Source: Halomonas sp. 328 (lineage in GTDB: Bacteria > Pseudomonadota > Gammaproteobacteria > Pseudomonadales > Halomonadaceae). From it: a stretch of 64,000 nucleotides of DNA. The position numbers were made by a program, and so were the translations under genes. The number at the start of each line of letters is the position of its first letter. Within the stretch, counting starts at the first letter, position 1. The notes under the pieces are model-generated. The model was not told where the DNA came from, made no database searches, and worked only from the letters and a program-made list of their open reading frames with translations. Positions 53,938 through 64,000 of this stretch are shown in pieces. The stretch lies in NCBI RefSeq assembly GCF_015645095.1, contig NZ_JADOTW010000010.1:1-64000 (forward strand), read 5' to 3'.

Positions 53938-55260
53938 TTAGCCCAGGTACTTGATCATCACCCCGGCGGCCACCGCCGAGCCGATCACCCCGGCCACGTT
54001 GGGCCCCATGGCATGCATCAGCAGGAAGTTATGCGGGTTGGCCTCCAGGCCCACCTTGTTGGAGACTCGCGCCGCCATGGGCACCGCCGAGACCCCCGCC
54101 GAGCCGATCAACGGATTGATCGGCATCTTGCTGACCGCATTCAGCAGCTTGGCCATCAGGATGCCCGCCGCGGTACCGATGGCGAAGGCCACGATCCCCA
54201 GCCCCATGATGCCCAGGGTCTCCACCGCCAGGAACTCCTTGGCCACCAGCTTGGAGCCCACCGACAGCCCCAAGAAGATGGTGACAATATTGATCAGGGC
54301 GTTCTGGGCGGTATCCGAGAGCCGCTCCACCACGCCACACTCGCGCATCAGGTTACCGAAGCAGAACATCCCCAGCAGCGGCGCCGCATCCGGCAGGAAG
54401 AGCGCCACCAGGATCAGCACCACGACCGGGAAGACGATCTTCTCCAGCTTGGAGACCGGGCGCAGCTGGGTCATGGCGATGGCCCGCTCCTTCTCGCTGG
54501 TCAGGGCACGCATGATGGGGGGCTGGATCAGCGGCACCAAGGCCATGTAGGCGTAAGCCGCCACGGCGATGGCCCCCAACAGCTCCGGCGCCAGCACGCT
54601 CGACACATAGATCGAGGTCGGGCCATCGGCCCCGCCGATGATGCCGATGGCGGCGGCCTGGTTGAGGGAGAAATCCATCACCCCCAGGGCCGACAGCCCC
54701 ACGGCCCCCAGTACGGTGGCGAAGATACCGAACTGAGCCGCGGCCCCCAGGAAGAGGGTTCGCGGGTTGGCCAGCAGGGGACCGAAGTCGGTCATCGCCC
54801 CCACCCCCATGAAGATCAGCAGGGGGGCGATCCCGGAGGCGATGGCCACGCTATAGAAGGAGTAGAGCATGCCATTGCTATAGCCGGCATCCGCGGCCGC
54901 GCTGCTGGCGGCCCGCACCAGTTCTGGAGCGATACCGTCATGGGTCACCTCATAGAGGGTCTCGCGCCAGGCGGCCACCCCCGCCGCGGGATCCAGGCTG
55001 ACCCCCAGGGTCGCGGCGAGCTGCTGCAGCACCGCCGGCGGCCCTACCTCGATGGCATGCTGTAGCGCCGACAGCGCCAGCCCCGCCTCGGGGATATTGG
55101 CCAGGATACCGCCAAAACCGATGGGCACCAGCAGCAGCGGTTCGAACTTCTTGTGGATCGCCAGGTAGAGCAGCAACAGTCCGATGGCGATCATCACGAC
55201 CTGGCCCAGGCTCAGGTTATAGAGCCCCGAGCCATACCAGAGAGTCAGTAGCTTATCCAT
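53938..55260 (-). CDS. oadB: Oxaloacetate decarboxylase beta subunit (Na+ pump)
   Basis: This 440-residue integral membrane subunit uses decarboxylation of carboxybiotin to export Na+. Family landmarks include a Gly-rich [16 protein letters not shown] segment near residue 47, the [13 protein letters not shown] motif that holds the Na+-site Asp (near 218 by rough count), and [13 protein letters not shown]. It is the last gene of oadGAB. Such pumps are common in halophilic and marine bacteria. Confidence 0.94.
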   Translation of the reverse strand: MDKLLTLWYGSGLYNLSLGQVVMIAIGLLLLYLAIHKKFEPLLLVPIGFGGILANIPEAGLALSALQHAIEVGPPAVLQQLAATLGVSLDPAAGVAAWRETLYEVTHDGIAPELVRAASSAAADAGYSNGMLYSFYSVAIASGIAPLLIFMGVGAMTDFGPLLANPRTLFLGAAAQFGIFATVLGAVGLSALGVMDFSLNQAAAIGIIGGADGPTSIYVSSVLAPELLGAIAVAAYAYMALVPLIQPPIMRALTSEKERAIAMTQLRPVSKLEKIVFPVVVLILVALFLPDAAPLLGMFCFGNLMRECGVVERLSDTAQNALINIVTIFLGLSVGSKLVAKEFLAVETLGIMGLGIVAFAIGTAAGILMAKLLNAVSKMPINPLIGSAGVSAVPMAARVSNKVGLEANPHNFLLMHAMGPNVAGVIGSAVAAGVMIKYLG

Positions 55261-55270
55261 ATCGCTGCCC

Positions 55271-57094
55271 TTAGAGGACGATCAGCGTATCGCCGACCGA
55301 TACGCTGTCGCCTTCCTTGACCTTGACCTCGGCGACGGTACCGCCGCTCGCGGCACGCACTTCGGTCTCCATCTTCATGGCCTCGAGGATAATCACCACA
55401 TCACCCTCGGCGACGCTGTCCCCCGGCTTGACGTTGACCTTGAAGATATTGCCGGCCAGGGGCGCGGTGATGGCCTCGCCGCTACTGGCGGCGGGGGCCG
55501 CCGGGGCGGGCTGGGCGGCCGGTTGAGCGCCACCACCCTGGGCCTGCACCTGCTCGATCTGGCCGCCCTCGGCCACCTCGACCACGTACTGCTTGCCGTT
55601 GACGGTGAGGGTATAGGTCTCGGGACCGCTGGCCGCCGCCGGCGCCTTGGCTTCGGCCTTGGCGGGCAGCTGGGCGCCACCACTCTCAGGCGCCTGGGGC
55701 ACCGGCTCGAAGGCATCCGGGTTGTCGCGGTTCTTGAGGAACTTGAGGCCGATCTGCGGGAAGAGTGCATAGGTCAGGACGTCGTCGATCTCGCGCTCGC
55801 CCTCGGCCAGGCGAATGCCCTCGGCCTTAGCCTTCTCCTTGAGCTCGGCGGCCAGGCGCTCCATCTCCGGCTCCAGCTGATCCGCCGGACGGCAGGTGAT
55901 GGGCTCCTTGCCTTCCAGCACCCGTGCCTGCAGCTCCTTGTTGAACGCGGCGGGGGCGGCCCCGTACTCGCCCTTGAGCAGCGCCTGGACCTCCTTGGAG
56001 ATCGACTTGTAACGCTCGCCCATCATCACGTTCATCACCGCCTGGGTGCCGACGATCTGGGAGGTGGGGGTGACCAGCGGGATGAAACCCAGGTCTTCGC
56101 GTACCTTGGGGATCTCGGCCAGGACATCGTCGAGCTTGTCGCCGGCGCCCTGCTCCTTGAGCTGGCTCTCCATGTTGGTGAGCATGCCACCGGGCACCTG
56201 GGCGACCAGGATCCGCGAGTCGATGCCCTTCAGGGAGCCCTCGAAGGCGGCGTACTTCTTGCGCACCTCGCGGAAGTAGGCGGCAATCTCCTCGAGCAGC
56301 TCCAGGTCGAGGCCGGTGTCCCGCTCGGTGCCCTGGAGGATCGCCACCACCGACTCGGTGGGGCTGTGACCGTAGGTCATGGACAGGGAGGAGATGGCGG
56401 TGTCGACGTTGTCGATGCCCGCCTCGGCGGCCTTGAGGGCGGTGGCGGTGGACATGCCGGTGGTGGCATGGCACTGCATATGGATGGGGATATCCACCGC
56501 GGCCTTGAGCTTGGTGACCAGCTCATAGGCGTCGTAGGGCTTGAGCAGGCCGGCCATATCCTTGATGGCCAGGGAGTCGGCGCCCATGGCGGCAATGGTC
56601 TTGCCGAGCTCGACCCAGCCATCCAGGGTATGCACCGGACTGACGGTGTAGGAGAGGGTGCCCTGGGCATGGCCCTCCACCTTGCGCACCGCGGCGATCG
56701 CCCGTTCCAGGTTGCGCGGATCGTTCATGGCGTCGAAGACCCGGAACACATCCACCCCATTGGTGCGGGCCCGCTCGACGAACTTGTCCACCACGTCATC
56801 GGCGTAGTGGCGGTAGCCCAGCAGGTTCTGACCACGCAGCAGCATCTGCTGGCGGGTGTTGGGCATCGCTTCCTTGAGGGCGCGGATGCGCTCCCAGGGG
56901 TCCTCGCCCAGGTAGCGGATGCAGGCGTCGTAGGTGGCACCGCCCCAGGACTCCACCGACCAGAAGCCGACCCGGTCGAGCTTCTCGGCGATGGGCAGCA
57001 TGTCGTCCAGGCGCATGCGGGTGGCAAGCAGGGACTGATGAGCGTCTCGTAGCACCACATCGGTGATGCCCAGCGGGCGTTGGGTCTCACTCAT
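55271..57094 (-). CDS. oadA: Oxaloacetate decarboxylase alpha subunit, biotinylated
   Basis: This 607-residue cytosolic subunit has an N-terminal carboxyltransferase TIM barrel (opening [16 protein letters not shown], about 13-28), a conserved carboxylase helical domain (about 300-470) and an Ala/Pro linker. A C-terminal biotinyl domain follows with the biotin lysine in EAMKME (about 572). It transfers carboxyl from oxaloacetate to biotin for the membrane beta subunit. It lies between oadG (75 bp upstream) and oadB (10 bp downstream). Confidence 0.95.
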   Translation of the reverse strand: MSETQRPLGITDVVLRDAHQSLLATRMRLDDMLPIAEKLDRVGFWSVESWGGATYDACIRYLGEDPWERIRALKEAMPNTRQQMLLRGQNLLGYRHYADDVVDKFVERARTNGVDVFRVFDAMNDPRNLERAIAAVRKVEGHAQGTLSYTVSPVHTLDGWVELGKTIAAMGADSLAIKDMAGLLKPYDAYELVTKLKAAVDIPIHMQCHATTGMSTATALKAAEAGIDNVDTAISSLSMTYGHSPTESVVAILQGTERDTGLDLELLEEIAAYFREVRKKYAAFEGSLKGIDSRILVAQVPGGMLTNMESQLKEQGAGDKLDDVLAEIPKVREDLGFIPLVTPTSQIVGTQAVMNVMMGERYKSISKEVQALLKGEYGAAPAAFNKELQARVLEGKEPITCRPADQLEPEMERLAAELKEKAKAEGIRLAEGEREIDDVLTYALFPQIGLKFLKNRDNPDAFEPVPQAPESGGAQLPAKAEAKAPAAASGPETYTLTVNGKQYVVEVAEGGQIEQVQAQGGGAQPAAQPAPAAPAASSGEAITAPLAGNIFKVNVKPGDSVAEGDVVIILEAMKMETEVRAASGGTVAEVKVKEGDSVSVGDTLIVL

Positions 57095-57169
57095 GACCTT
57101 GTCGTCCTTATAATCTGAAAGTCGAAGCGTGACAGCCGGGAGGCGACTCCCGGCGCGAAGCAGTTCACC

Positions 57170-57415
57170 TTAGCGACGATGACGCTGGCGATAGCGATGC
57201 AAGGCGGCGCTCATCACCGCCAGCAATTCCTCATCGTCCTGACGAGCCGGCGCCGCGGGAGTCGGCGCCTTGGGCTCGGGGACCGGCACCAGTCGATTGA
57301 CCACCCGGCTCATCAGGGTGGTGGAAATCACCAGCACGGTCAGGAAGACGAAGACGAAGCCCATGCCGAAGCCCATCAGGGCCAGGCCTTCTTGTAAGAG
57401 TTCCGTGTCCAGCAT
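57170..57415 (-). CDS. oadG: Oxaloacetate decarboxylase gamma subunit
   Basis: This 81-residue subunit has one N-terminal membrane helix (about 12-34, LMGFGMGFVFVFLTVLVIST) and a Pro/Ala-rich cytoplasmic tail. The tail ends in a basic, His-containing stretch, as in OadG, which assembles the complex and binds zinc. First gene of oadGAB. GGGGAACTCGAG precedes the ATG. Confidence 0.9.
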   Translation of the reverse strand: MLDTELLQEGLALMGFGMGFVFVFLTVLVISTTLMSRVVNRLVPVPEPKAPTPAAPARQDDEELLAVMSAALHRYRQRHRR

Positions 57416-57521
57416 CTCGAGTTCCCCTTGCTCCGCTCACCGCCGACGAACTAGCCGGGCGGCGAGCGCTATTCGGCTGATACAATACGCTGCCTGAATC
57501 TACAAAGTTTGCAATGGCACC

Positions 57522-58529
57522 ATGGTTGATCAGCTTGTTAATTTACTACATCCGGGACGGATCGGCCTAGCACCCATGGAGGGCGTGATCGATGCCCACG
57601 CCCGCACCCTGCTCACCGCGCGCCCCGGTTTCGACTGGACGGTGACCGAGTTCGTGCGCGTCGTCGACGCCCGACTGCCCCCTCGGGTCTTCCATAAGCA
57701 CTGTCCGGAACTGGCGGTCACGCCCCCCGCCACCCCCAGCGGCATTCCAGTGCAGCTGCAGCTACTGGGCTCCGACCCGGCGGCCCTGGCCGCCAATGCC
57801 CGCCAGGCGCTGCGCCTGGGTGCCGATGGCATCGACCTCAACTTCGGCTGTCCGGCCAAGACCGTCAATCGCCATGACGGGGGCGCCGCCCTGCTGCGCG
57901 ACCCGCGGCGAGTGGAAGCCGCCGTGGCCGCGGTGGCGGCAGCCGTGGGCGATGCCATCCCGGTCACCGCCAAGATCCGCCTGGGCTTCTCCGATCGCCG
58001 CCTGGCCCTGGCCTGCGCCCTGGCGGCCCAGCGAGGCGGCGCCCAACACCTGGTGGTACATGCCCGCACCCGGGACGAGGGGTATCGCCCGCCGGCCCAC
58101 TGGGAGTGGATCGGGCGCATCCGTCGCGCCCTGGCGATTCCGGTGATCGCCAATGGCGATATCTGGACCCTGGAGGAGTACTGGAAGGCGCGTACCCTCT
58201 CCGGCTGCCGGGACGTGATGCTTGGTCGCGGCGCCCTGGCGGACCCCTGGCTGGCGCCACGCATTCGCCACTGGCAGGCCACGGGAGAGCACCTGCCGGC
58301 CACCCCCTGGGCGGCACGGGCCGCGATCCTGAGCGACTATGCGGCAATGCAGCATAGCACACTTCCCGAACGGGTCGTGGTGTCGCTACTCAAGCAATGG
58401 CTCAATCAGATGCGCGGCCGCGACGCCGAGGCGGCCCGCCGCTTCGCCACGCTGCGACGCATCACGACACTGGACGATTTTCTCGAGGGCCTCGCCGCGA
58501 CACAAGACGAGATGCCGCTGGCGGGCTAA
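57522..58529 (+). CDS. dusC: tRNA-dihydrouridine synthase C
   Basis: This 335-residue flavoenzyme reduces a uridine in the D-loop of tRNAs (U16 for DusC). The FMN-binding TIM barrel opens with IGLAPMEGVIDAHARTLL, and the catalytic cysteine lies in NFGCPAKTVNRHDGG (Cys about 110). The C-terminal helical tRNA-binding domain starts near 240. The opening and size favour DusC over DusA/DusB. It is divergent from oadG; ribosome site weak. Confidence 0.9.
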   Translation: MVDQLVNLLHPGRIGLAPMEGVIDAHARTLLTARPGFDWTVTEFVRVVDARLPPRVFHKHCPELAVTPPATPSGIPVQLQLLGSDPAALAANARQALRLGADGIDLNFGCPAKTVNRHDGGAALLRDPRRVEAAVAAVAAAVGDAIPVTAKIRLGFSDRRLALACALAAQRGGAQHLVVHARTRDEGYRPPAHWEWIGRIRRALAIPVIANGDIWTLEEYWKARTLSGCRDVMLGRGALADPWLAPRIRHWQATGEHLPATPWAARAAILSDYAAMQHSTLPERVVVSLLKQWLNQMRGRDAEAARRFATLRRITTLDDFLEGLAATQDEMPLAG

Positions 58530-58621
58530 GAACGCCGCTACCAGGCAACCGGAAGGCGTGGTAAGGAGAGACTGACGGAAGACCGGACGGGGCGGCGTCG
58601 TCAACACGGGGGTTGACCCGG

Positions 58622-58655
58622 AAAAAAGAAGGCGCCGAGGCTTTCGCCGGGCGCC
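58622..58655 (-). terminator. Second terminator downstream of the tRNA genes
   Basis: Two GGCGCC arms (58631-58636/58650-58655) with inner GAGGC/GCC pairing form a stem. On the minus strand it is followed by TTC and six Ts. It may back up the terminator at 58706-58729. Confidence 0.55.
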
Positions 58656-58705
58656 GAACGATCGTCGGCCCCCACCCTCGCTGGCAGGACCCGCCAAAAG
58701 CAGAA

Positions 58706-58729
58706 AACCCGCTCCGATTGGAGCGGGTT
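58706..58729 (-). terminator. Terminator of the tRNA operon
   Basis: AACCCGCTCC and GGAGCGGGTT form a 10-bp stem with a 4-nt loop. On the minus strand the second arm runs into TTTTC, 8 nt after the last tRNA-Arg. Confidence 0.85.
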
Positions 58730-58736
58730 AGGTATC

Positions 58737-58813
58737 TGGCGCGCCCGGGAGGATTCGAACCTCCGACCACCTGATTCGTAGTCAGGTACTCTATCCAGCT
58801 GAGCTACGGGCGC
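58737..58813 (-). tRNA. tRNA-Arg (anticodon ACG)
   Basis: This is a 77-nt cloverleaf with acceptor GCGCCCG/CGGGCGC, D-loop AGCTCAGCTGGATAGAGT, anticodon loop CTACGAA (ACG, read as ICG), T-arm GGTTCGAATCC and encoded CCA. Identical to the copy at 58868-58944. Confidence 0.97.
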
Positions 58814-58867
58814 TTACAGAAAGTCAGGCAACTCACATCGATCCGAGCAGTGGCAGGGTGTCGATAA

Positions 58868-58944
58868 TGGCGCGCCCGGGAGGATTCGAACCTCCGACCA
58901 CCTGATTCGTAGTCAGGTACTCTATCCAGCTGAGCTACGGGCGC
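58868..58944 (-). tRNA. tRNA-Arg (anticodon ACG), second copy
   Basis: Same 77-nt sequence as the copy at 58737-58813, including the encoded CCA. The two are separated by 54 bp and are probably cotranscribed with the tRNA-Ser upstream. Confidence 0.97.
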
Positions 58945-58977
58945 ATGCCTGTGTGTCGATGCTGGCACTAGGCCATA

Positions 58978-59070
58978 TGGCGGAGAGGGAGGGATTCGAA
59001 CCCTCGATGAGGCTATAAACCCCATACTCCCTTAGCAGGGGAGCGCCTTCAGCCACTCGGCCACCTCTCC
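58978..59070 (-). tRNA. tRNA-Ser (anticodon GCT)
   Basis: This is a 93-nt class II tRNA with acceptor GGAGAGG/CCTCTCC, anticodon loop CTGCTAA (GCT, for AGC/AGU), a long variable arm (about 18 nt, TATGGGGTTTATAGCCTC), T-arm GGTTCGAATCC and encoded CCA. First of three tRNA genes downstream of csrA. Confidence 0.97.
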
Positions 59071-59170
59071 CTCATCAACACGGCGCGTATGTTACCGTTT
59101 CCGATGGGGTTTGTCCAACACTCAGGGAAACTTTTTTATTCGGGAAGCGGAAGCAGGCAAGTGCTCTGAC

Positions 59171-59365
59171 TTAGACGGGGTTGCCCTCGTCGTCATCGGC
59201 CCGTTCCCGCTGGATGCGTTGATAGATCTCTTCACGATGTACCGCGACATCCTTGGGGGCGTTGACGCCGATGCGGACCTGGTTGCCCTTGACGCCCAGG
59301 ACGGTGACGGTGATGTCGTCGCCGATCATTAGCGTCTCACCGACACGGCGGGTCAAGATGAGCAT
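59171..59365 (-). CDS. csrA: Carbon storage regulator CsrA
   Basis: This 64-residue RNA-binding dimer represses or stabilises mRNAs by binding GGA motifs near ribosome sites. It has the family sequence [18 protein letters not shown], with the RNA-contacting [18 protein letters not shown] (about 30-47). The acidic C-terminal tail is typical. It lies between lysC and tRNA-Ser, its conserved place in gammaproteobacteria. Confidence 0.97.
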   Translation of the reverse strand: MLILTRRVGETLMIGDDITVTVLGVKGNQVRIGVNAPKDVAVHREEIYQRIQRERADDDEGNPV

Positions 59366-59478
59366 GGCTGATCTCCTTCTCAGACTTATGGTTGCACGGG
59401 ATGCGCATTATTTTATGTAACCAAATCGAATTATGCGTCATGGGAGGCCTCCAGGCCAAATGACCCGCCCAACGAAAA

Positions 59479-59504
59479 TGCCGAGGCCCCTTGGGACCTC
59501 GGCA
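59479..59504 (-). terminator. Terminator after lysC
   Basis: TGCCGAGG and CCTCGGCA form an 8-bp stem with a 10-nt loop. On the minus strand it is followed by TTTTC, 44 bp after the lysC stop. Confidence 0.8.
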
Positions 59505-59548
59505 ATCGGGCCTTCCCTACAGCGTAGAAGGCGTGACGACCGGCGACA

Positions 59549-60799
59549 TTACTCGCTCTCGATATCGTCCTTGTCGAGGCCGAAGGCACTGTGCAGGGCG
59601 CGCACGGCGAGCTCCATCTGCTTCTCGTCGATCACCACGGAGATCTTGATCTCGGAGGTGGAGACCATGCGGATATTGATGTTCTCCTCGGAGAGCACGC
59701 GGAACATCTTCGAGGCCACCCCGGCATGGGAGCGCATGCCCACGCCCACCAGGGAGACCTTGGCGATATTGTCGTCGCCCTTGACCTCACCCTCGCCCAG
59801 GTCCGGCAGCACCTGCTCGTTGAGGATCCGCAGGGTCTGCTTGTAGTCGCCCTTGGCCACGGTGAAGGTGAAGTCGGTGTAGTCGCCGGCCGGCGCCACG
59901 TTCTGCACGATCATGTCGACTTCGATATTGGCGTCGGCGATGGGCCCCAGGATCCGCGAGGCCACGCCGGGCACGTCCGGGGTATTGAGCAGGGTCAGCT
60001 TGGCCTCGTTGGCGGTGAAGGCGATACCGGAGATCAGCGGTTCTTCCATGGAGTCCTCTTCTTCATCTGTGTCAGCGACGATCAGGGTGCCGGGGCCATC
60101 CTGGAAACTGGACAGCACGCGCAGCGGCACATTGTATTTGCCGGCGAATTCGACGGCGCGGATCTGCAACACCTTGGAGCCCAGGCTGGCCAGCTCGAGC
60201 ATCTCCTCCACGGTGATGGTATCCAGGCGCTGGGCCTTGGAGCAGACCCGCGGGTCGGTGGTGTAGACGCCGTCCACGTCGGTGTAGATCTGGCACTCGT
60301 CGGCGCCCAGGGCCGCGGCCAGGGCCACGCCGGTGGTGTCGGAGCCGCCACGGCCGAGGGTGGTGATATTGCCCTCCTCGTCGACCCCCTGGAAGCCGGC
60401 GACCACCAGCACCTTGCCATCGTCCAGGTCCTCGCGCATCTCGTCGGTCTCGATGCGCTGGATGCGCGCCTTGGTATGGGCGCTGTCGGTGAGGATGCCC
60501 ACCTGGGAACCGGTGTAGGAGGTGGCCGGCACACCCAGCTTGTGCAGGGCCATGGCCAGCAGGGAGATGGTCACCTGCTCGCCGGTGGAGACCAGCATGT
60601 CCATCTCGCGAGGGGTCGGCTCGTCATTGATCTCGTTGGCCATGCCGATCAGACGGTTGGTCTCGCCACTCATGGCGGAGACCACCACCACCACCTGGTG
60701 GCCGTCGTCGCGGAAGCCCTTGACCTTCTCGGCCACGGCCTTGATGCGCTCCACGGAGCCCACCGAGGTGCCGCCGAATTTCTGTACGTATAACGCCAT
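59549..60799 (-). CDS. lysC: Aspartate kinase
   Basis: This 416-residue enzyme phosphorylates aspartate, the entry to lysine, threonine, methionine and (in halophiles) ectoine synthesis. The kinase domain opens [16 protein letters not shown] (about 5-20), and two ACT domains (about 265-416) provide allosteric control. The ATG at 60799 has AGGA 9 nt upstream and begins the conserved kinase motif; longer readings add a non-homologous leader. It lies between alaS and csrA. Confidence 0.95.
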   Translation of the reverse strand: MALYVQKFGGTSVGSVERIKAVAEKVKGFRDDGHQVVVVVSAMSGETNRLIGMANEINDEPTPREMDMLVSTGEQVTISLLAMALHKLGVPATSYTGSQVGILTDSAHTKARIQRIETDEMREDLDDGKVLVVAGFQGVDEEGNITTLGRGGSDTTGVALAAALGADECQIYTDVDGVYTTDPRVCSKAQRLDTITVEEMLELASLGSKVLQIRAVEFAGKYNVPLRVLSSFQDGPGTLIVADTDEEEDSMEEPLISGIAFTANEAKLTLLNTPDVPGVASRILGPIADANIEVDMIVQNVAPAGDYTDFTFTVAKGDYKQTLRILNEQVLPDLGEGEVKGDDNIAKVSLVGVGMRSHAGVASKMFRVLSEENINIRMVSTSEIKISVVIDEKQMELAVRALHSAFGLDKDDIESE

Positions 60800-60855
60800 A
60801 TGCAAGTGTCCTGATTGGTCAGTGAATCGATGAATGATCGGGAACCGGCAAAGAA

Positions 60856-60887
60856 AAGGGCCGGGGCATTGCTGCCACTCGGCCCTT
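60856..60887 (-). terminator. Terminator after alaS
   Basis: AAGGGCCG (60856-60863) and CGGCCCTT (60880-60887) form an 8-bp stem. On the minus strand it ends in TTTTC. The stem begins 5 bp past the alaS stop codon. Confidence 0.75.
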
Positions 60888-60891
60888 CGTA

Positions 60892-63504
<2,613 letters not shown>

Positions 63505-63755
63505 AATAAGTCCGTGTGGATAAGCCTGAAGACGCCTGGGCGCCCGGCGCCGGGGCACCGTCGCAAAGAGGACCATTATAACGCAGTCGTCAAGGAACTT
63601 TCAGCGGGCCATCGGCGACCGCCGCTGTCGCAGGGAGATAAGCGGGTGAGAGCGCTGCACAGGGGGACGGCTAAAAGGCGGATAGCCCAAAGCCCGGAGA
63701 GTCTGATGGCTAGCCTCGGGAACAAGCTCGGCAAGGCTGGAGGCGAAGCTCGCAG
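63505..63755. other. Region upstream of alaS, no gene seen
   Basis: No gene can be supported between alaS and the repeat element. The alaS promoter must lie here or further upstream, but no clear -35/-10 pair stands out. Together with the element, about 470 bp lie between alaS and the CDS end at 63976. Confidence 0.5.
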
Positions 63756-63936
63756 GCGGGGCTAACTGACTCGCTCCTCGACAGGACGAAACCCTGACGC
63801 TGCGCTCGCGACTGACGCGTCGGGCCGGACCGAGGTCCCTCTCGCCGCCCCTGGGCTCGACATCCCTGTCGATCCCACGCGAGTCGCTCGCTACTCGTCA
63901 GCGTCCTGTCGACGTCGCTTCGCTAGTTAGCCCCGC
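63756..63936 (-). repeat. 181-bp TIR element, copy 2
   Basis: Inverted relative to copy 1 and of the same length. The terminal repeats are GCGGGGCTAACT/AGTTAGCCCCGC. Relative to copy 1 both arms changed together (GG/CC to AA/TT). Likewise the pair CCGGGACG/CGTCCCGG is ACAGGACG/CGTCCTGT here (63781-63788/63902-63909). The central hairpin (63853-63876) has a reversed A-T pair and one mismatch. Conserved core GGGACCTCGGTCCGG. Confidence 0.85.
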
Positions 63937-63973
63937 TCTGCCGACGTTCGGCGCAGAAGAAGCACCAAGACGT

Positions 63974-64000
63974 TTACTCCTCGTCCTGCCAGGCCGTTTC
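63974..64000 (-). CDS. C-terminal end of a CDS, possibly recX (partial)
   Basis: The minus strand reads as an open frame ending ETAWQDEE and TAA at 63974-63976; the gene continues beyond the window. By gene order (recA-recX-alaS in many gammaproteobacteria) it may be recX, but eight residues cannot prove this. Confidence 0.35.
   Translation of the reverse strand, partial: ETAWQDEE

Overview
The window is high-GC bacterial DNA. It most resembles a halophilic gammaproteobacterium of the Halomonas/Halomonadaceae type. The grounds are gene content and order (alaS-lysC-csrA-tRNA-Ser-tRNA-Arg, oadGAB, ccmA-I, zipA-ligA beside smc, glrK-lipoprotein-glrR) and protein similarity recalled from memory. 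No database search was possible.

Layout. 1-1400: a small membrane protein and an MBL-fold hydrolase. 1.5-7.7 kb: an RpiR-type regulator divergent from a polyamine-type ABC transporter operon (potDABC-like) that ends in a P1-family (DmpA-like) peptidase. 7.9-14.4 kb is the most accessory-looking part. It holds a strikingly AT-rich OLD-like ATPase/TOPRIM gene, a K+-channel plus PD-(D/E)XK-like two-gene unit, rlmA, and a zeta-toxin-like kinase followed by a 49-residue ORF. 14.4-19.8 kb: guaBA, a PRC-barrel protein and xseA. 19.9-24.6 kb: the glrK/lipoprotein/glrR two-component operon, preceded by 1.2 kb without a protein gene. 24.6-41.3 kb: argA, pit and its PhoU-like partner, a CYTH protein, a second K+ channel, an acid phosphatase, the yciO/yciV/yciI group, mnmC, a DMT exporter, an AraC regulator, a UPF0270 protein, ligA and zipA. 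41.5-52.0 kb: smc and the complete cytochrome c maturation operon ccmABCDEFGHI. 52.2-53.3 kb: a LexA/UmuD-like peptidase without an HTH domain, behind a perfect SOS box and coupled to yigZ. 53.9-57.4 kb: the Na+-pumping oxaloacetate decarboxylase oadGAB. 57.5-63.5 kb: dusC, two identical tRNA-Arg(ACG), tRNA-Ser(GCT), csrA, lysC and alaS.

The most interesting signal is the gene-free stretch upstream of glrK. On the minus strand it carries two sigma-54 -24/-12 promoter motifs. Each has a CGTCG-N8-CGACG inverted repeat centred 105.5 bp upstream of the motif. Each is followed downstream by a Rho-independent terminator that is preceded by the same 16-nt sequence. I interpret this as two related, GlrR-controlled small RNA genes, in the place where enterobacteria carry glmY.

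The second signal is a 181-bp repeat with perfect terminal inverted repeats, present twice in opposite orientation (53.66 and 63.76 kb). Its stems differ between the copies by compensatory base changes, so the folded form appears to be conserved.
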